Assembly: GCA_038108155.1 (NCBI GenBank)
Contig: JAYNHP010000022.1
Location: forward strand, 1 to 31,555
DNA: 31,555 bases
Direction: 5' to 3'
Source of the DNA: MED-G20 sp038108155
GTDB taxonomy: Bacteria > Bacteroidota > Bacteroidia > Flavobacteriales_D > Parvicellaceae
The position numbers were made by a program, and so were the translations under genes. The notes beneath the pieces are model-generated. The model searched no databases. It worked only from the letters and a program-made list of their open reading frames with translations, and had not been told where the DNA came from. This document shows positions 1 through 8,177 of the stretch, in pieces. Position 1 is the first letter of the stretch; each line of letters starts with the position of its first letter.

Positions 1-1
1 A

Positions 2-85
2 AAACAGCAGCAGGAACAAGAAGCTGCTGAAGCGCAAAAAAGAAAACAACAGCAAGAACAAGAAGCAGCAGAAGCACAAAGAAGA
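2..85 (+). repeat. Tandem 42-base (14-codon) coding repeat, two copies
   Basis: Bases 2-43 and 44-85 encode the same 14-residue unit, apart from one Lys/Arg change, in the charged C-terminal tail. Most differences between the copies are at third codon positions (gct/gca, cag/caa, gcg/gca). This suggests the protein repeat is kept while the DNA has drifted. More copies may lie outside the window. Confidence 0.75.
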
Positions 86-196
86 AAAGAGGAAAAACAA
101 AAAGAACAGGCGCGATTAAAAAAACAAGCAGCAGAAAAGAAAAAGGCTGAGGCAGCCAAAGCAAAACAATTAAATAAAAAAACTGGTGGGAAGTAA
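2..196 (+). CDS. C-terminal end of a Lys/Glu/Gln/Ala-rich protein (5' truncated)
   Basis: An open frame enters from the left edge and ends at TAA 194-196, giving 64 residues of almost pure Lys, Glu, Gln, Ala and Arg that finish in KKTGGK. The composition predicts a long charged helix or coiled coil. The first 28 residues are two copies of a 14-residue unit (KQQQEQEAAEAQ plus two basic residues). No start or recognisable domain is inside the window, so the function cannot be given. Such tails occur in TolA-like, periplasmic and RNA-binding proteins, but nothing here decides between them. Its stop lies 2 bases from the stop of the convergent pdxA gene. Confidence 0.6.
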   Translation, partial: KQQQEQEAAEAQKRKQQQEQEAAEAQRRKEEKQKEQARLKKQAAEKKKAEAAKAKQLNKKTGGK

Positions 197-198
197 CC

Positions 199-1197
199 TT
201 AGTATTTGTTCCTATTTAAATAAATTTTTTTTGCTAATAACATGGCGTTTTTAAAAGAAATGTAACTCGCTTTGTTTTTCCCAGCTATTTCATATGCAGT
301 TCCATGGTCTGGTGATGTGCGGATAATTGGAAGCCCAGCTGTAAAGTTAACCCCGTGGTTTTTGCTTAATATTTTAAAAGGTATTAGTCCTTGATCATGG
401 TACATCCCCAAAATGCAATCATATTCGTTATAATTTCCACTTGCAAAAAATCCGTCTGCTGGAAATGGCCCTGACACATTAAACCCATTTTCTAATGCTT
501 GATCAATAGCCGGTTTAATAATTTTAACTTCATGTTGGCCGATGAGTCCCCCATCACCTGAGTGAGGGTTAAGCCCTAAAAGTCCTATTTTTGGATTTTT
601 AATTTTAAAATCTCTTTTTAAAGACTGGTGCATCAATCTTATTTTTTTTAAAATACCATCAACTGTAATTGACTTGGATACTTGATCTAGCGATAGATGA
701 TTTGTAACAATTCCTACCTTTAGCTTGCCATGAGCCATCAACATTAAAGATTGGTTTTTATTGGTAATACTTGTTAAATACTCGGTATGGCCGTTGAAAT
801 TGAAATTATCGCCCTGAATAGTGTTTTTATCAATTGGGGCTGTTACAATGCCATCAATTAAGTTTTTCACAGCATGTTCGCTAGCTTTACTTAAAGATTG
901 GAAAGCAACTTGACCACTTTCTTTTTTTGGCTGTCCAAAATGAATTTTGAAATTTGAATTGCTTAATTGAAAAATATTTAGAATTCCATTTTTAGCTTTC
1001 ATGGGGTCATCAATAACATTTACGTCCGCTTTGATACTCAAATGATTCAAATAGAAATCAATAATGTCCAAATCTGAATAAATAATTGGAATAATACCAT
1101 TTGAATGATCTTCTTCTGTTAGGGTTTTTAAGATAATTTCTGGACCAATTCCATTTGGATCTCCTATAGATATACCTATTTTGATTAAATTCTGCAT
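199..1197 (-). CDS. pdxA: 4-hydroxythreonine-4-phosphate dehydrogenase PdxA
   Basis: PdxA oxidises 4-phosphohydroxy-L-threonine with NAD(P) in the DXP-dependent pathway to pyridoxal 5'-phosphate; it is a cytosolic metal-dependent homodimer. The 332-residue length is normal. Visible family signatures are ISIGDPNGIGPE at the N-terminus, GHTEYL (His137), and the three expected metal-ligand histidines: His167 in TNHLSL, His212 in NPHSGDGG and His267 in YHDQGL. The C-terminal RTSPDHGTAYEIAG block is also present. ATG 1195-1197 is the natural start because the SIGDPNG motif follows within 10 residues. It is divergent from the surface protein at 1313 and convergent with the truncated gene at the left edge. 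No other pyridoxine gene is in the window. Confidence 0.97.
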   Translation of the reverse strand: MQNLIKIGISIGDPNGIGPEIILKTLTEEDHSNGIIPIIYSDLDIIDFYLNHLSIKADVNVIDDPMKAKNGILNIFQLSNSNFKIHFGQPKKESGQVAFQSLSKASEHAVKNLIDGIVTAPIDKNTIQGDNFNFNGHTEYLTSITNKNQSLMLMAHGKLKVGIVTNHLSLDQVSKSITVDGILKKIRLMHQSLKRDFKIKNPKIGLLGLNPHSGDGGLIGQHEVKIIKPAIDQALENGFNVSGPFPADGFFASGNYNEYDCILGMYHDQGLIPFKILSKNHGVNFTAGLPIIRTSPDHGTAYEIAGKNKASYISFKNAMLLAKKIYLNRNKY

Positions 1198-1213
1198 TTG
1201 GAATGATTATTGA

Positions 1214-1221
1214 CAAAAATA
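1214..1221 (-). promoter_or_regulatory. Candidate -7 element for pdxA (TATTTTTG)
   Basis: On the minus strand this reads TATTTTTG, an exact match to the Bacteroidota -7 consensus TAnnTTTG, 17 bases before the pdxA ATG. No convincing -33 TTTG is seen at the usual spacing, so the call rests on the -7 element and position only. The region 1198-1312 holds nothing else recognised besides the opposite promoter. Confidence 0.35.
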
Positions 1222-1297
1222 ACCATAATTAGGTCTTTATTTATTCTTAAGTCGTTTATTAAATATATTTAAATGTTAAGAATTATGGTCTTTTGAG

Positions 1298-1305
1298 TAA
1301 TTTTG
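1298..1305 (+). promoter_or_regulatory. Candidate -7 element for the T9SS surface protein (TAATTTTG)
   Basis: TAATTTTG matches TAnnTTTG exactly and ends 7 bases before the ATG at 1313. Transcription would therefore start at or next to the start codon, giving an almost leaderless message. The -33 position holds only a weak TGTT. Confidence 0.35.
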
Positions 1306-1312
1306 AATAAAT

Positions 1313-3970
1313 ATGTTAATTAGAGTTTTTAACTTTTTGTTTTTACTAATCCCTATTTTTGTTTGGGGCTCTCACAACAGAGGAGGCGAAATAACCTATA
1401 CTCACATTGGAGGTTTAACTTATGAATTTACCATTACCACTTGTACTGATTTGGGATCGGTTACCGGAACTGATAGGCCAGAACTCTTCTTAGACTTTGA
1501 TCTGGGGACTCCGTTCGCACAAAGAGATACACTTTTAAGAACTTCCCAAGTCCCATTATCCATTTCACACAAAAAAAATATTTATGTTGGTACGCATACT
1601 TTTACTTCTACTGGGTCTCACAGAATTACTATGGAAGATCCCAATAGAAATGCAGGAATTTTAAATGTTTGGCCTGGAGGAAATAGTGACGATGTAGTTT
1701 TTGCTTTAGAGACTTTCTTAATTATTTCGCCTGTTTTAGGAGCTTCTGGAGGAAATAATTCGGTACAGTTTACAGAATGTCCATGCCCAGCGGTAGGATG
1801 TTTGAATAGGCCTTACTGTTACAACCCAATGGCTTACGACCCAGATGGAGATTCCTTGTCCTATGAGTTGGTAGCTCCGTTAGGGCAAGATGCACTTCCT
1901 TTGCTATTTGGAAATTATTATGTTTTTCCAGATGTAATTGGTGGTGGTAATTTAACTATTGATCCGGCTTTTGGAACTGTATGCTGGAACAATCCTATGA
2001 TGGTTGGTGAATTTAATTTTACAATTTTGATATCCGAATGGAGAAATGGCTATAAAATAGGTTCTGTTATTAGAGATGTTCAGCTGACTATTAAAAATAA
2101 CTGTACCAATAACCCACCAGACATCGTACCTATTGGTGATACTTGTGTAAAAGCAGGAAGCACACTGAATATAAACATTCAAGGTACAGACCAAGATTCA
2201 GATTTTATAACTCTGATAACTGCAGGACTTTCTTTTAATTTAAATAATTCCCCGTCCACTTTTTCATCAGTTGCTACTAACGGTATTGCTAACGGAATAT
2301 TGCAGTGGAATACCAATTGTAGTCATATTCAACAATCTTCTTACTCAGTTTTAGTAGAATTGGAAGACAATGGAAATCCTGTTTTGTCGGACTATGAATC
2401 TTTTAATATTGACGTTAGGCCTCCGGCGATAACTGGATTAATGGCATCTTCAATAGGTAACACAATTCACTTAAAATGGGATAAAGCTATTTGCTCTAAT
2501 GCATTAGGATACAATATTTATAAAAAATTAGGCTCCATAAATACATTTGAAGAATGTTGTCAATCTACTAACTTATCAAACTTTGGAGTAACCCTTATTC
2601 ATCAAAGCACTTCGAACAGCGACACAACTTTCATAGACTTTGACTCTCTGGAAATTGGTAACACATATTGCTATTTTGTAACCGGAATTTATGATTTTGG
2701 TCAGCTTGAAAGTTGTCCATCGGATACAGTATGCTCAACATTAAAAAAAGAAGTTGCAGTTTTGACCAACATAAGTGTTGTAAAAACAGACTCTATTGTG
2801 GGAATAGATTCTATTAATTGGATTAACCCAACAGAACTAGATACTAATCAATACCAAGGCCCATATCACTATGAAATTATCAACAGTAATGGAAATATAA
2901 TTCATCAATTTTCACCAAAAAATTTCTTGTATGAACTAGAAAATAGCTACAGCACTTTAAACACAAATACAGTTGATACCAACAGGAACTATAAAGTTGG
3001 GCTATACTATACTTATTTAAATTCGGATAGTCTTATTGGATATAGCAATCCTGCTACAAGTGTTCATCTTAGAACTATTCCAAACGATAACCAAATAGAA
3101 CTTTTTTGGAACGAAAATGTGCCTTGGAATAATAATATGTATTTTATATTTAGAAGCGACTCCATAGATGGTAATTATATTTTAATTGACTCTACCATTG
3201 GCAACTATTTTTTAGACTCTGGATTAACAAACAGAGTACAATATTGCTATTTTATTAAATCAATCGGGGAATATTCAGATCCTTCTATAATAAGTCCATT
3301 GATTAATTATTCTCAAAAAGTATGTGATATGCCTTTTGACTATACACCACCTTGTCCTCCAACATTAACTTTACAAGGGGATTGTGATTTAGAAATAAAC
3401 ACTTTAAATTGGACTAATCCGAATAATTTTTGCTCTGATGATGCGGTTTCTTATTCCTTATATTACACTCCATTTTTGGATAGTGCATATTCACTAATTA
3501 ATTTCTTTGATAATATTGAAGACACAACGTTTCAGCACCAAAATCAATACAACGGTGTAAATTCTATAGCTGGTTGTTATTATATCACAGCTACAGATTC
3601 TATAATTTATAACAATGAAAGTTTAGCTAGTGACACAGTATGCTTTGACAATTGCCCTAACTATATATTTCCCAATATTTTCACTCCAAACGGCGATGGC
3701 GTTAACGATTATTTCCAAGCCATGATGCCAATTAAATATATAGATAAGATAGAATTATATATTTTAAACCGTTGGGGAGAAGTTGTTTTCAAAACAGTTG
3801 ACCCTTCGTTTTTATGGGACGGAACTGCAAGTGAAACACAACAAGATTGTCCAAGCGGCACTTATTACTTTCAATGTATAGTTAGTAATATTAGACTATT
3901 TGGAATTGAGTCCATAGAGCTGAATGGCCATCTACAACTTACAAGAAAAAACATATCAAATAATCAATAA
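1313..3970 (+). CDS. Large T9SS-secreted surface protein with gliding-motility-associated C-terminal domain
   Basis: An 885-residue exported protein. Residues 1-19 form a signal peptide ending in VWG, followed by SHNRGGEITY, a start shared by many large Bacteroidota surface proteins. The middle contains four Fibronectin-III-like segments, roughly residues 369-478, 480-580, 583-675 and 681-785, seen as repeated W-containing strands and YxIYKK/YFIFRS-type lines. From about residue 786 the sequence FPNIFTPNGDGVNDYF, then ILNRWGEVVF and FLWDGT, defines the T9SS type B sorting domain (CHU_C, TIGR04131 type). By family knowledge this directs export across the outer membrane by the type IX system. 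The many paired cysteines fit an extracellular location. The ligand or role is unknown; adhesion or cell-surface structure is likely. Its stop codon directly abuts the ribE start. Confidence 0.9.
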   Translation: MLIRVFNFLFLLIPIFVWGSHNRGGEITYTHIGGLTYEFTITTCTDLGSVTGTDRPELFLDFDLGTPFAQRDTLLRTSQVPLSISHKKNIYVGTHTFTSTGSHRITMEDPNRNAGILNVWPGGNSDDVVFALETFLIISPVLGASGGNNSVQFTECPCPAVGCLNRPYCYNPMAYDPDGDSLSYELVAPLGQDALPLLFGNYYVFPDVIGGGNLTIDPAFGTVCWNNPMMVGEFNFTILISEWRNGYKIGSVIRDVQLTIKNNCTNNPPDIVPIGDTCVKAGSTLNINIQGTDQDSDFITLITAGLSFNLNNSPSTFSSVATNGIANGILQWNTNCSHIQQSSYSVLVELEDNGNPVLSDYESFNIDVRPPAITGLMASSIGNTIHLKWDKAICSNALGYNIYKKLGSINTFEECCQSTNLSNFGVTLIHQSTSNSDTTFIDFDSLEIGNTYCYFVTGIYDFGQLESCPSDTVCSTLKKEVAVLTNISVVKTDSIVGIDSINWINPTELDTNQYQGPYHYEIINSNGNIIHQFSPKNFLYELENSYSTLNTNTVDTNRNYKVGLYYTYLNSDSLIGYSNPATSVHLRTIPNDNQIELFWNENVPWNNNMYFIFRSDSIDGNYILIDSTIGNYFLDSGLTNRVQYCYFIKSIGEYSDPSIISPLINYSQKVCDMPFDYTPPCPPTLTLQGDCDLEINTLNWTNPNNFCSDDAVSYSLYYTPFLDSAYSLINFFDNIEDTTFQHQNQYNGVNSIAGCYYITATDSIIYNNESLASDTVCFDNCPNYIFPNIFTPNGDGVNDYFQAMMPIKYIDKIELYILNRWGEVVFKTVDPSFLWDGTASETQQDCPSGTYYFQCIVSNIRLFGIESIELNGHLQLTRKNISNNQ

Positions 3971-4555
3971 ATGTTTACTGGAATTATAGAAAGCTTAGGT
4001 AAAATTACCGCAATAGAAAAAGAAGGAGAAAACTACCACTTTACGATAGAGTCAGATATATCTAAAGAATTAAAAATTGATCAAAGTGTAGCGCACAATG
4101 GAGTCTGTTTAACCGTTGTTGAAAAAACCAAAAAAAATCATACTGTAACTGCAATTTACGAAACTATTCAGAAAACTAATATGGGTTTTTTGAAAGTTGG
4201 AAGTCTTTTAAATCTAGAAAGGTGTCTTAAAATTGGTGGTAGACTTGATGGCCATATGGTTCAAGGGCATGTAGATGACACCGTTAAATGTGTAAAAATA
4301 GTTAACGAAAATGGAAGTTGGAGGTATTATTTTGAAGGAACAAATATAAATCCAAAACTTCTTGTTAATAAAGGTTCAGTTTGTATCAATGGAGTAAGCT
4401 TAACTATTGCAAATACTAAAGGCAAAACTTTTGAAGTTGCAATTATTCCTTATACCTATGAAAACACAAACTTTAAAGCTCTAAAAGCAAATGATTTAAT
4501 AAATATTGAGTACGATATTCTTGGAAAATATATTCTTAAAAATCTAAAGACTTAA
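3971..4555 (+). CDS. ribE: Riboflavin synthase, alpha subunit
   Basis: Catalyses dismutation of two 6,7-dimethyl-8-ribityllumazine molecules to riboflavin, in the cytosol as a trimer. The 194 residues show the family's two tandem lumazine-binding barrels. The first begins with MFTGIIESLG and contains NGVCLTV at residues 43-49. The second begins near residue 97 with MVQGHVD and contains NGVSLTI at 140-146. ATG 3971 follows the TAA of the upstream surface-protein gene with no spacer, so the two are probably co-transcribed and perhaps coupled, although their functions are unrelated. The stop abuts the stop of the convergent YceI lipoprotein gene. Some annotations use the symbol ribC for this enzyme. 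Confidence 0.96.
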   Translation: MFTGIIESLGKITAIEKEGENYHFTIESDISKELKIDQSVAHNGVCLTVVEKTKKNHTVTAIYETIQKTNMGFLKVGSLLNLERCLKIGGRLDGHMVQGHVDDTVKCVKIVNENGSWRYYFEGTNINPKLLVNKGSVCINGVSLTIANTKGKTFEVAIIPYTYENTNFKALKANDLINIEYDILGKYILKNLKT

Positions 4556-4564
4556 TTATAAGTC
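4549..4564. repeat. Small inverted repeat across the ribE/YceI stop codons
   Basis: GACTTA and TAAGTC form a perfect 6-base stem around an ATTA loop, centred on the two back-to-back TAA stop codons. It could form the same small hairpin in both transcripts. The stem has little G/C and no U-tract follows, so a strong intrinsic terminator is unlikely. Part of the symmetry is automatic, because two abutting TAA stops always give TAATTA. Confidence 0.3.
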
Positions 4565-5185
4565 GACAATTACCGTTATATCTACATTTGGCCACAGAAC
4601 GTTTTTACCATCAGGGCCTGTGTGTTGTTCTAGACAAACTTCGTTAAGGGCGTCTAAAGAAGATTGAGCACCCCAATTAAGAACATCAATGGATGTTTTA
4701 AGGTAAATCTCCTTACTGGTTTGGTCCATTTCCCATTTATATTGCTTTTCAACTTCTTGGCCGTTCATGTTAATCACAAGTTTGCCTAATCCATTATCAT
4801 CAATTGAAATAATTCTTCCAGAAATGGAATCTGTATCTACCATGGTATTAAAAAAAGAATTTACAATTTTATAATCTCTTACCTTATCATTGGTACTTGT
4901 TGAAGCCACTGGAATCTTAAATGTTACACCTGAAATTGCAGTACTTAAGTTGGTGCTTTCGGTAAACCCTTTTACTTCAGCTGACTTAAATTTACCACCA
5001 ACTTGTGCTTTTGCAGAATGCTTGAAAGCTGTCCATTTAATGGTTACATCTCCAAGGGTGTAAATATAATCGTTGACTGTTATTTCCGGTATTTTTTTAA
5101 CAGATACTAAAGCCCCATCTTTAGGGGTCTCTGAGGAACAACTAATGAATAAAAAAGACGCAGCTATAATTAAAAAATTTTTCAT
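4556..5185 (-). CDS. YceI-like domain lipoprotein
   Basis: A 209-residue predicted lipoprotein. A hydrophobic signal ends in the lipobox FISC (Cys16), followed by SSETPKD, so it is probably anchored in the inner or outer membrane. The rest resembles the YceI/lipocalin-like fold: YTLGDVTIKWTAFKHS with GGKF near the start, a middle segment about conversion of N-terminal strands, and the closing NVDITVIVDL strand. YceI-family proteins bind isoprenoid-type lipids; the ligand here is unknown. Its ATG overlaps the TGA of the upstream biotin-carrier gene (ATGA), implying translational coupling. A second YceI-like protein is encoded at 26874-27386 without a lipobox. Confidence 0.8.
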   Translation of the reverse strand: MKNFLIIAASFLFISCSSETPKDGALVSVKKIPEITVNDYIYTLGDVTIKWTAFKHSAKAQVGGKFKSAEVKGFTESTNLSTAISGVTFKIPVASTSTNDKVRDYKIVNSFFNTMVDTDSISGRIISIDDNGLGKLVINMNGQEVEKQYKWEMDQTSKEIYLKTSIDVLNWGAQSSLDALNEVCLEQHTGPDGKNVLWPNVDITVIVDL

Positions 5186-5667
5186 GCATCAAATTTAATC
5201 AAGATGTTGTTTTTTTCAACGGTTTGTTGAGGGTTAACTTTTATCTCTTTTACTTTTCCGTCTACAGGAGACGATAAGATGTTTTCCATTTTCATGGCTT
5301 CTAAAATAATTACAGGATCGCCTTTTTTAACTAAATCTGACTCTTTTACAACGACATCGAGAATAAGACCAGGCATAGGGGCTTTCAAAATATTAATGTT
5401 TTTTTGGCTCCCTTTTTGAATCCCCAGTTTTTCTATTGTTTTTTCAACTTGTTTTATTAATCTAATAGTAGATATTTCACCATTTATTTTTATGATATAA
5501 GACTGGTCAATAGGATTTTCCTTTAAAATTTTACATTCAAATTTTTTAGAGCCGTTAGACAAAATAATTTCTTTCTCAGAGTGGCTTATTTTTAATACTT
5601 TGAATTTGCCGAGATCTTTTTGACTTAAATCTAACTGTACAACACTATTTAGAATTCCTGTAATCAT
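5182..5667 (-). CDS. Biotin carboxyl carrier protein (biotin/lipoyl attachment domain)
   Basis: The C-terminal 70 residues form a biotinyl domain: KAPMPGLILDVVV, then the biotinylation motif EAMKMEN with Lys126 as acceptor, then SSPVDGKVKEIKV. The first 90 residues have no recognised catalytic domain, as in short carrier subunits of acyl-CoA carboxylases. Carboxylase and carboxyltransferase subunits are not in the window, so the partner (acetyl-CoA, propionyl-CoA or another acyl-CoA) cannot be told. A TTG two codons upstream (5671-5673) is possible, but ATG 5665-5667, giving MITGILNS and 161 residues, is the more natural start. The stop overlaps the start of the YceI lipoprotein gene by 4 bases. 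It is divergent from hemW. Confidence 0.88.
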   Translation of the reverse strand: MITGILNSVVQLDLSQKDLGKFKVLKISHSEKEIILSNGSKKFECKILKENPIDQSYIIKINGEISTIRLIKQVEKTIEKLGIQKGSQKNINILKAPMPGLILDVVVKESDLVKKGDPVIILEAMKMENILSSPVDGKVKEIKVNPQQTVEKNNILIKFDA

Positions 5668-5686
5668 AAACAAAGATTAAAGTAAA

Positions 5687-5718
5687 TTTACAATTATTAT
5701 CTTCTTAGTTTAACTTTA
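5687..5718 (+). promoter_or_regulatory. Weak candidate promoter for hemW
   Basis: TTTA (5687-5690), 20 bases, then TAACTTTA (5711-5718), each one base away from the Bacteroidota -33 (TTTG) and -7 (TAnnTTTG) consensus. It lies 23 bases before the hemW ATG in the 74-base divergent region. Confidence 0.25.
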
Positions 5719-5741
5719 AAGACCCCAATATGTAAAAATAG

Positions 5742-6872
5742 ATGAGTGGCATTTATATTCATATACCCTATTGCAAGCAAGCTTGTCACTATTGTGATTT
5801 TCATTTTAGTACCTCCATGAAAACAAAGAATGAAATGATTGACTGCATTGTTAAAGAAATGGATATTCGAAAAAGTGAGTTTTCAAAAAAAATTGATAGC
5901 GTATATATTGGCGGAGGGACACCATCTGTTATGACTAATTTAGAATTAGAGACCATTTTTAATGGATTAGAAAAAAAGATTTCTATTAGCGATATAAAAG
6001 AAATTACCATAGAAATTAATCCCGAAGATCTAATTAATGAAAAACTAGAGTTTTACTATGAGATTGGTATTAATAGACTAAGTATTGGAATCCAATCCAT
6101 GAATAACGACATCCTAAAATGGATGAACAGAAGTCACAATAAAAACCAAATTATAAATGGGTTAAATACTGTCAAAGAGATAGGATATGAAAATATAAGT
6201 CTTGATTTTATTTACGGAACTCCAAAAAACTTAACAAGAGACTACAAGGCTGAATTATTAGAAATTTTAAAATTCAATCCAACTCACCTTTCCTGTTATC
6301 ACTTGACTATTGAAGATGGAACTTATTTTGGACATTTAGAAAAAAAGAGGAAAATAAAAAGAATTGAAGATGATGTTAGTCAAAAGGAGTTTCAATGGAT
6401 TTCTGAAAAATTGAAATCCAAAAATTACCAACATTATGAGATTTCAAATTTTGCTCTTCAAGGAAAGCAGTCTTTTCATAATTCCAATTACTGGAACCAG
6501 TCTTCCTATATTGGGTTAGGCCCTGGTGCACATTCCTTTAGAAACTCTACACGAAGATGGAATATTTCCAATAATAGACTTTACATAAAAAATATCAAAG
6601 CTGGTGTCCCCTATTTTGAGCAAGAAGTATTATCCCCTTATGATTTAGTGAATGAAAAAATAATGCTAGGGTTAAGAACATTAAATGGGCTAGATAAAAA
6701 TTACATATTTAGCATTGTGCCCCAGTCTATAAAAGATGAAATTGAAAGTAAATTAAATACGTTTTTAAAAGATGAAATCCTTATCTCTACAAATAATATT
6801 ATTTCTATGAATCCAGAAAAATGGTTGTTATCTGAGTATGTTTCAAGAGAATTATTTATTTTAAAAGAATGA
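5742..6872 (+). CDS. hemW: Radical SAM heme chaperone HemW (HemN-like)
   Basis: A 376-residue radical SAM protein. The cluster motif C11-x3-C15-x2-C18-D-F lies at the very N-terminus after MSGIYIHIPY, followed by YIGGGTPS (55-62), the SAM-binding GGxGTP-like segment, and a C-terminal HemN-type domain. It starts directly at the radical SAM core and lacks the longer N-terminal extension of true coproporphyrinogen dehydrogenase HemN. By family knowledge this points to HemW, which binds heme and delivers it to client proteins, rather than to the heme biosynthetic enzyme. Such genes are often labelled coproporphyrinogen III oxidase by mistake. Its TGA overlaps the ATG of the next gene by 4 bases. 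Confidence 0.9.
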   Translation: MSGIYIHIPYCKQACHYCDFHFSTSMKTKNEMIDCIVKEMDIRKSEFSKKIDSVYIGGGTPSVMTNLELETIFNGLEKKISISDIKEITIEINPEDLINEKLEFYYEIGINRLSIGIQSMNNDILKWMNRSHNKNQIINGLNTVKEIGYENISLDFIYGTPKNLTRDYKAELLEILKFNPTHLSCYHLTIEDGTYFGHLEKKRKIKRIEDDVSQKEFQWISEKLKSKNYQHYEISNFALQGKQSFHNSNYWNQSSYIGLGPGAHSFRNSTRRWNISNNRLYIKNIKAGVPYFEQEVLSPYDLVNEKIMLGLRTLNGLDKNYIFSIVPQSIKDEIESKLNTFLKDEILISTNNIISMNPEKWLLSEYVSRELFILKE

Positions 6873-7636
6873 TAATTGAATTAGTTATAAATGACGAAAA
6901 AAAGAAAGCAGATTTAACTCGCCCAATTGATTTGTCTTTAACCTCTAAAGTTAAAAATAGCTTCAAGGCTTGGTATGTAGATGAAATTCAAATAAATGTA
7001 ATTAAAAATGGAGACTTTGTTGGAAGTGTAAAACAAGGAGGGAGTGTTAATTTTAAAGAATTACTTATTAATCCTCATGGCAACATGACACATACAGAAT
7101 CTGTTGGCCATATATCCAATCAAGAAGTTTTTGTAAATAACATACTTGGCCAGTATCATTTTTCAGCTCAATTAATTACTATCAGACCACAAGAAGCAAA
7201 TTCTGATATGGAAAGTGGAATTAAAGCAGGTGATTTTTTTATTGGGATAGAACAAATTAAAGATAAAATAAAACCAAATATTCAATCTCTTATTTTAAGA
7301 ACACAGAGCAGCTATAGCCAACTAAATGAAAAGACCTATAACAATACTAATTGGCCTTACCTTTCCGAAGAAACCGCAACTTACATAAGAGATTGTGGCA
7401 TTGTTCATTTGCTAATTGACCAGCCATCTGTGGACAAGGAATTTGATGAAGGAAAACTATTGGCACATAAAGCATTCTGGAATTATGCTAATGAATTAGA
7501 TAAAAACAGAACCATCACAGAACTTATTGGAGTTCCGGATGAAATTAATGATGGGATTTATCTTTTGAATCTTTCTGTTGCTAATATAGAAAACGATGCA
7601 TCCCCTTCAAGACCAACTATTTATGAATTATTTTGA
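6869..7636 (+). CDS. Metal-dependent cyclase family hydrolase (kynurenine formamidase-like)
   Basis: 255 residues of the cyclase superfamily, which includes bacterial kynurenine formamidase (KynB) and other metal-dependent amide or ester hydrolases. The metal-site region is His70-G-N-M-T-His75-T-Glu77-S-V-G-His81, corresponding to the classical HxGTHxDxPxH signature with Glu instead of Asp and one extra residue. The C-terminal part matches the family: LLIDQPSVD with a distal His (LLAHKAFW), then GIYLLNLSVANIENDASPSRPT. The substrate is not known; no kynurenine pathway gene is nearby. The start overlaps hemW by 4 bases, so it is probably translated from the same message. Confidence 0.82.
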   Translation: MIIELVINDEKKKADLTRPIDLSLTSKVKNSFKAWYVDEIQINVIKNGDFVGSVKQGGSVNFKELLINPHGNMTHTESVGHISNQEVFVNNILGQYHFSAQLITIRPQEANSDMESGIKAGDFFIGIEQIKDKIKPNIQSLILRTQSSYSQLNEKTYNNTNWPYLSEETATYIRDCGIVHLLIDQPSVDKEFDEGKLLAHKAFWNYANELDKNRTITELIGVPDEINDGIYLLNLSVANIENDASPSRPTIYELF

Positions 7637-7650
7637 AACAAAATTTTGTT
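7637..7650. promoter_or_regulatory. Perfect 14-base palindrome, candidate Lrp/AsnC operator
   Basis: AACAAAATTTTGTT is a perfect palindrome that begins on the base after the cyclase stop codon and lies 38 bases before the Lrp-family ATG. Its A/T-rich centre resembles the general shape of Lrp-family sites, and it covers the candidate -33 TTTG (7645-7648). Self-repression by the gene product is a reasonable inference. Confidence 0.4.
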
Positions 7651-7674
7651 AAAAGGTAATTAAATGTAATTTTA
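7645..7674 (+). promoter_or_regulatory. Candidate promoter of the Lrp-family gene
   Basis: TTTG (7645-7648), 18 bases, then TAATTTTA (7667-7674), which is one base from the -7 consensus TAnnTTTG. The predicted start of transcription would be about 10 bases before ATG 7689. The -33 half overlaps the 14-base palindrome. Confidence 0.4.
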
Positions 7675-7688
7675 TTTTAAAAACGCCA

Positions 7689-8177
7689 ATGAAGCTGGAC
7701 GTAATAGACCTCAAGATATTAGAAGCCCTCCAAAAAAATAGTAAAATAACCAATATTGAACTTAGTAAGATTATTGGTCTTTCTGCTGCTCCAACTTTAG
7801 GAAGAGTTCAGAAATTGGAGAAATCTAAAGTAATTTCAAGCTATCATGCGACAGTAAATCATTCTAAACTAGGGTTGGGATTCACAGCCTTGGTTCACTT
7901 ATCTCTTGTTCGACAGAAAACCGCAGCGGTTTCTAATTTCCTAAAGCAAATTAAAGAAATAAAAGAGGTGAAAGAGTGTCTTCAACTAACTGGGAAATTT
8001 GATTATCAACTAAGAATAATTACTAAAGATATTCCATCTTTTGAAAAATTGCTAGAAAATAAATTGGGCAATATTGAAGAGATAGCTCAATTGGAAACTT
8101 CTGTGGTAATTTCAACCAAGAAGAACTCTAGTGTTGCTCCACTAGATTATAAAAAAGAAATTATTCTAAAAAGATAA
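7689..8177 (+). CDS. Lrp/AsnC family transcriptional regulator
   Basis: 162 residues with the usual two-domain plan. Residues 1-60 form the winged helix-turn-helix (LDVIDLKILEALQKNSK, then IELSKIIGLSAAPTLGRVQKLE, with the recognition helix in SAAPTLGRVQKLE). Residues about 66-150 form the RAM effector domain, with the ligand-loop segment LQLTGKFDYQLRI. Family members are feast/famine regulators that sense amino acids or related metabolites and often regulate themselves. The 14-base palindrome in its promoter supports autoregulation. Its last 12 bases overlap the end of the convergent TonB receptor gene. The targets and effector cannot be told. Confidence 0.93.
   Translation: MKLDVIDLKILEALQKNSKITNIELSKIIGLSAAPTLGRVQKLEKSKVISSYHATVNHSKLGLGFTALVHLSLVRQKTAAVSNFLKQIKEIKEVKECLQLTGKFDYQLRIITKDIPSFEKLLENKLGNIEEIAQLETSVVISTKKNSSVAPLDYKKEIILKR

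Noticed and set aside
5742..6872. Coproporphyrinogen III dehydrogenase HemN
   Set aside because: The radical SAM motif is at the very N-terminus and the HemN-specific extension is missing; HemW fits better.
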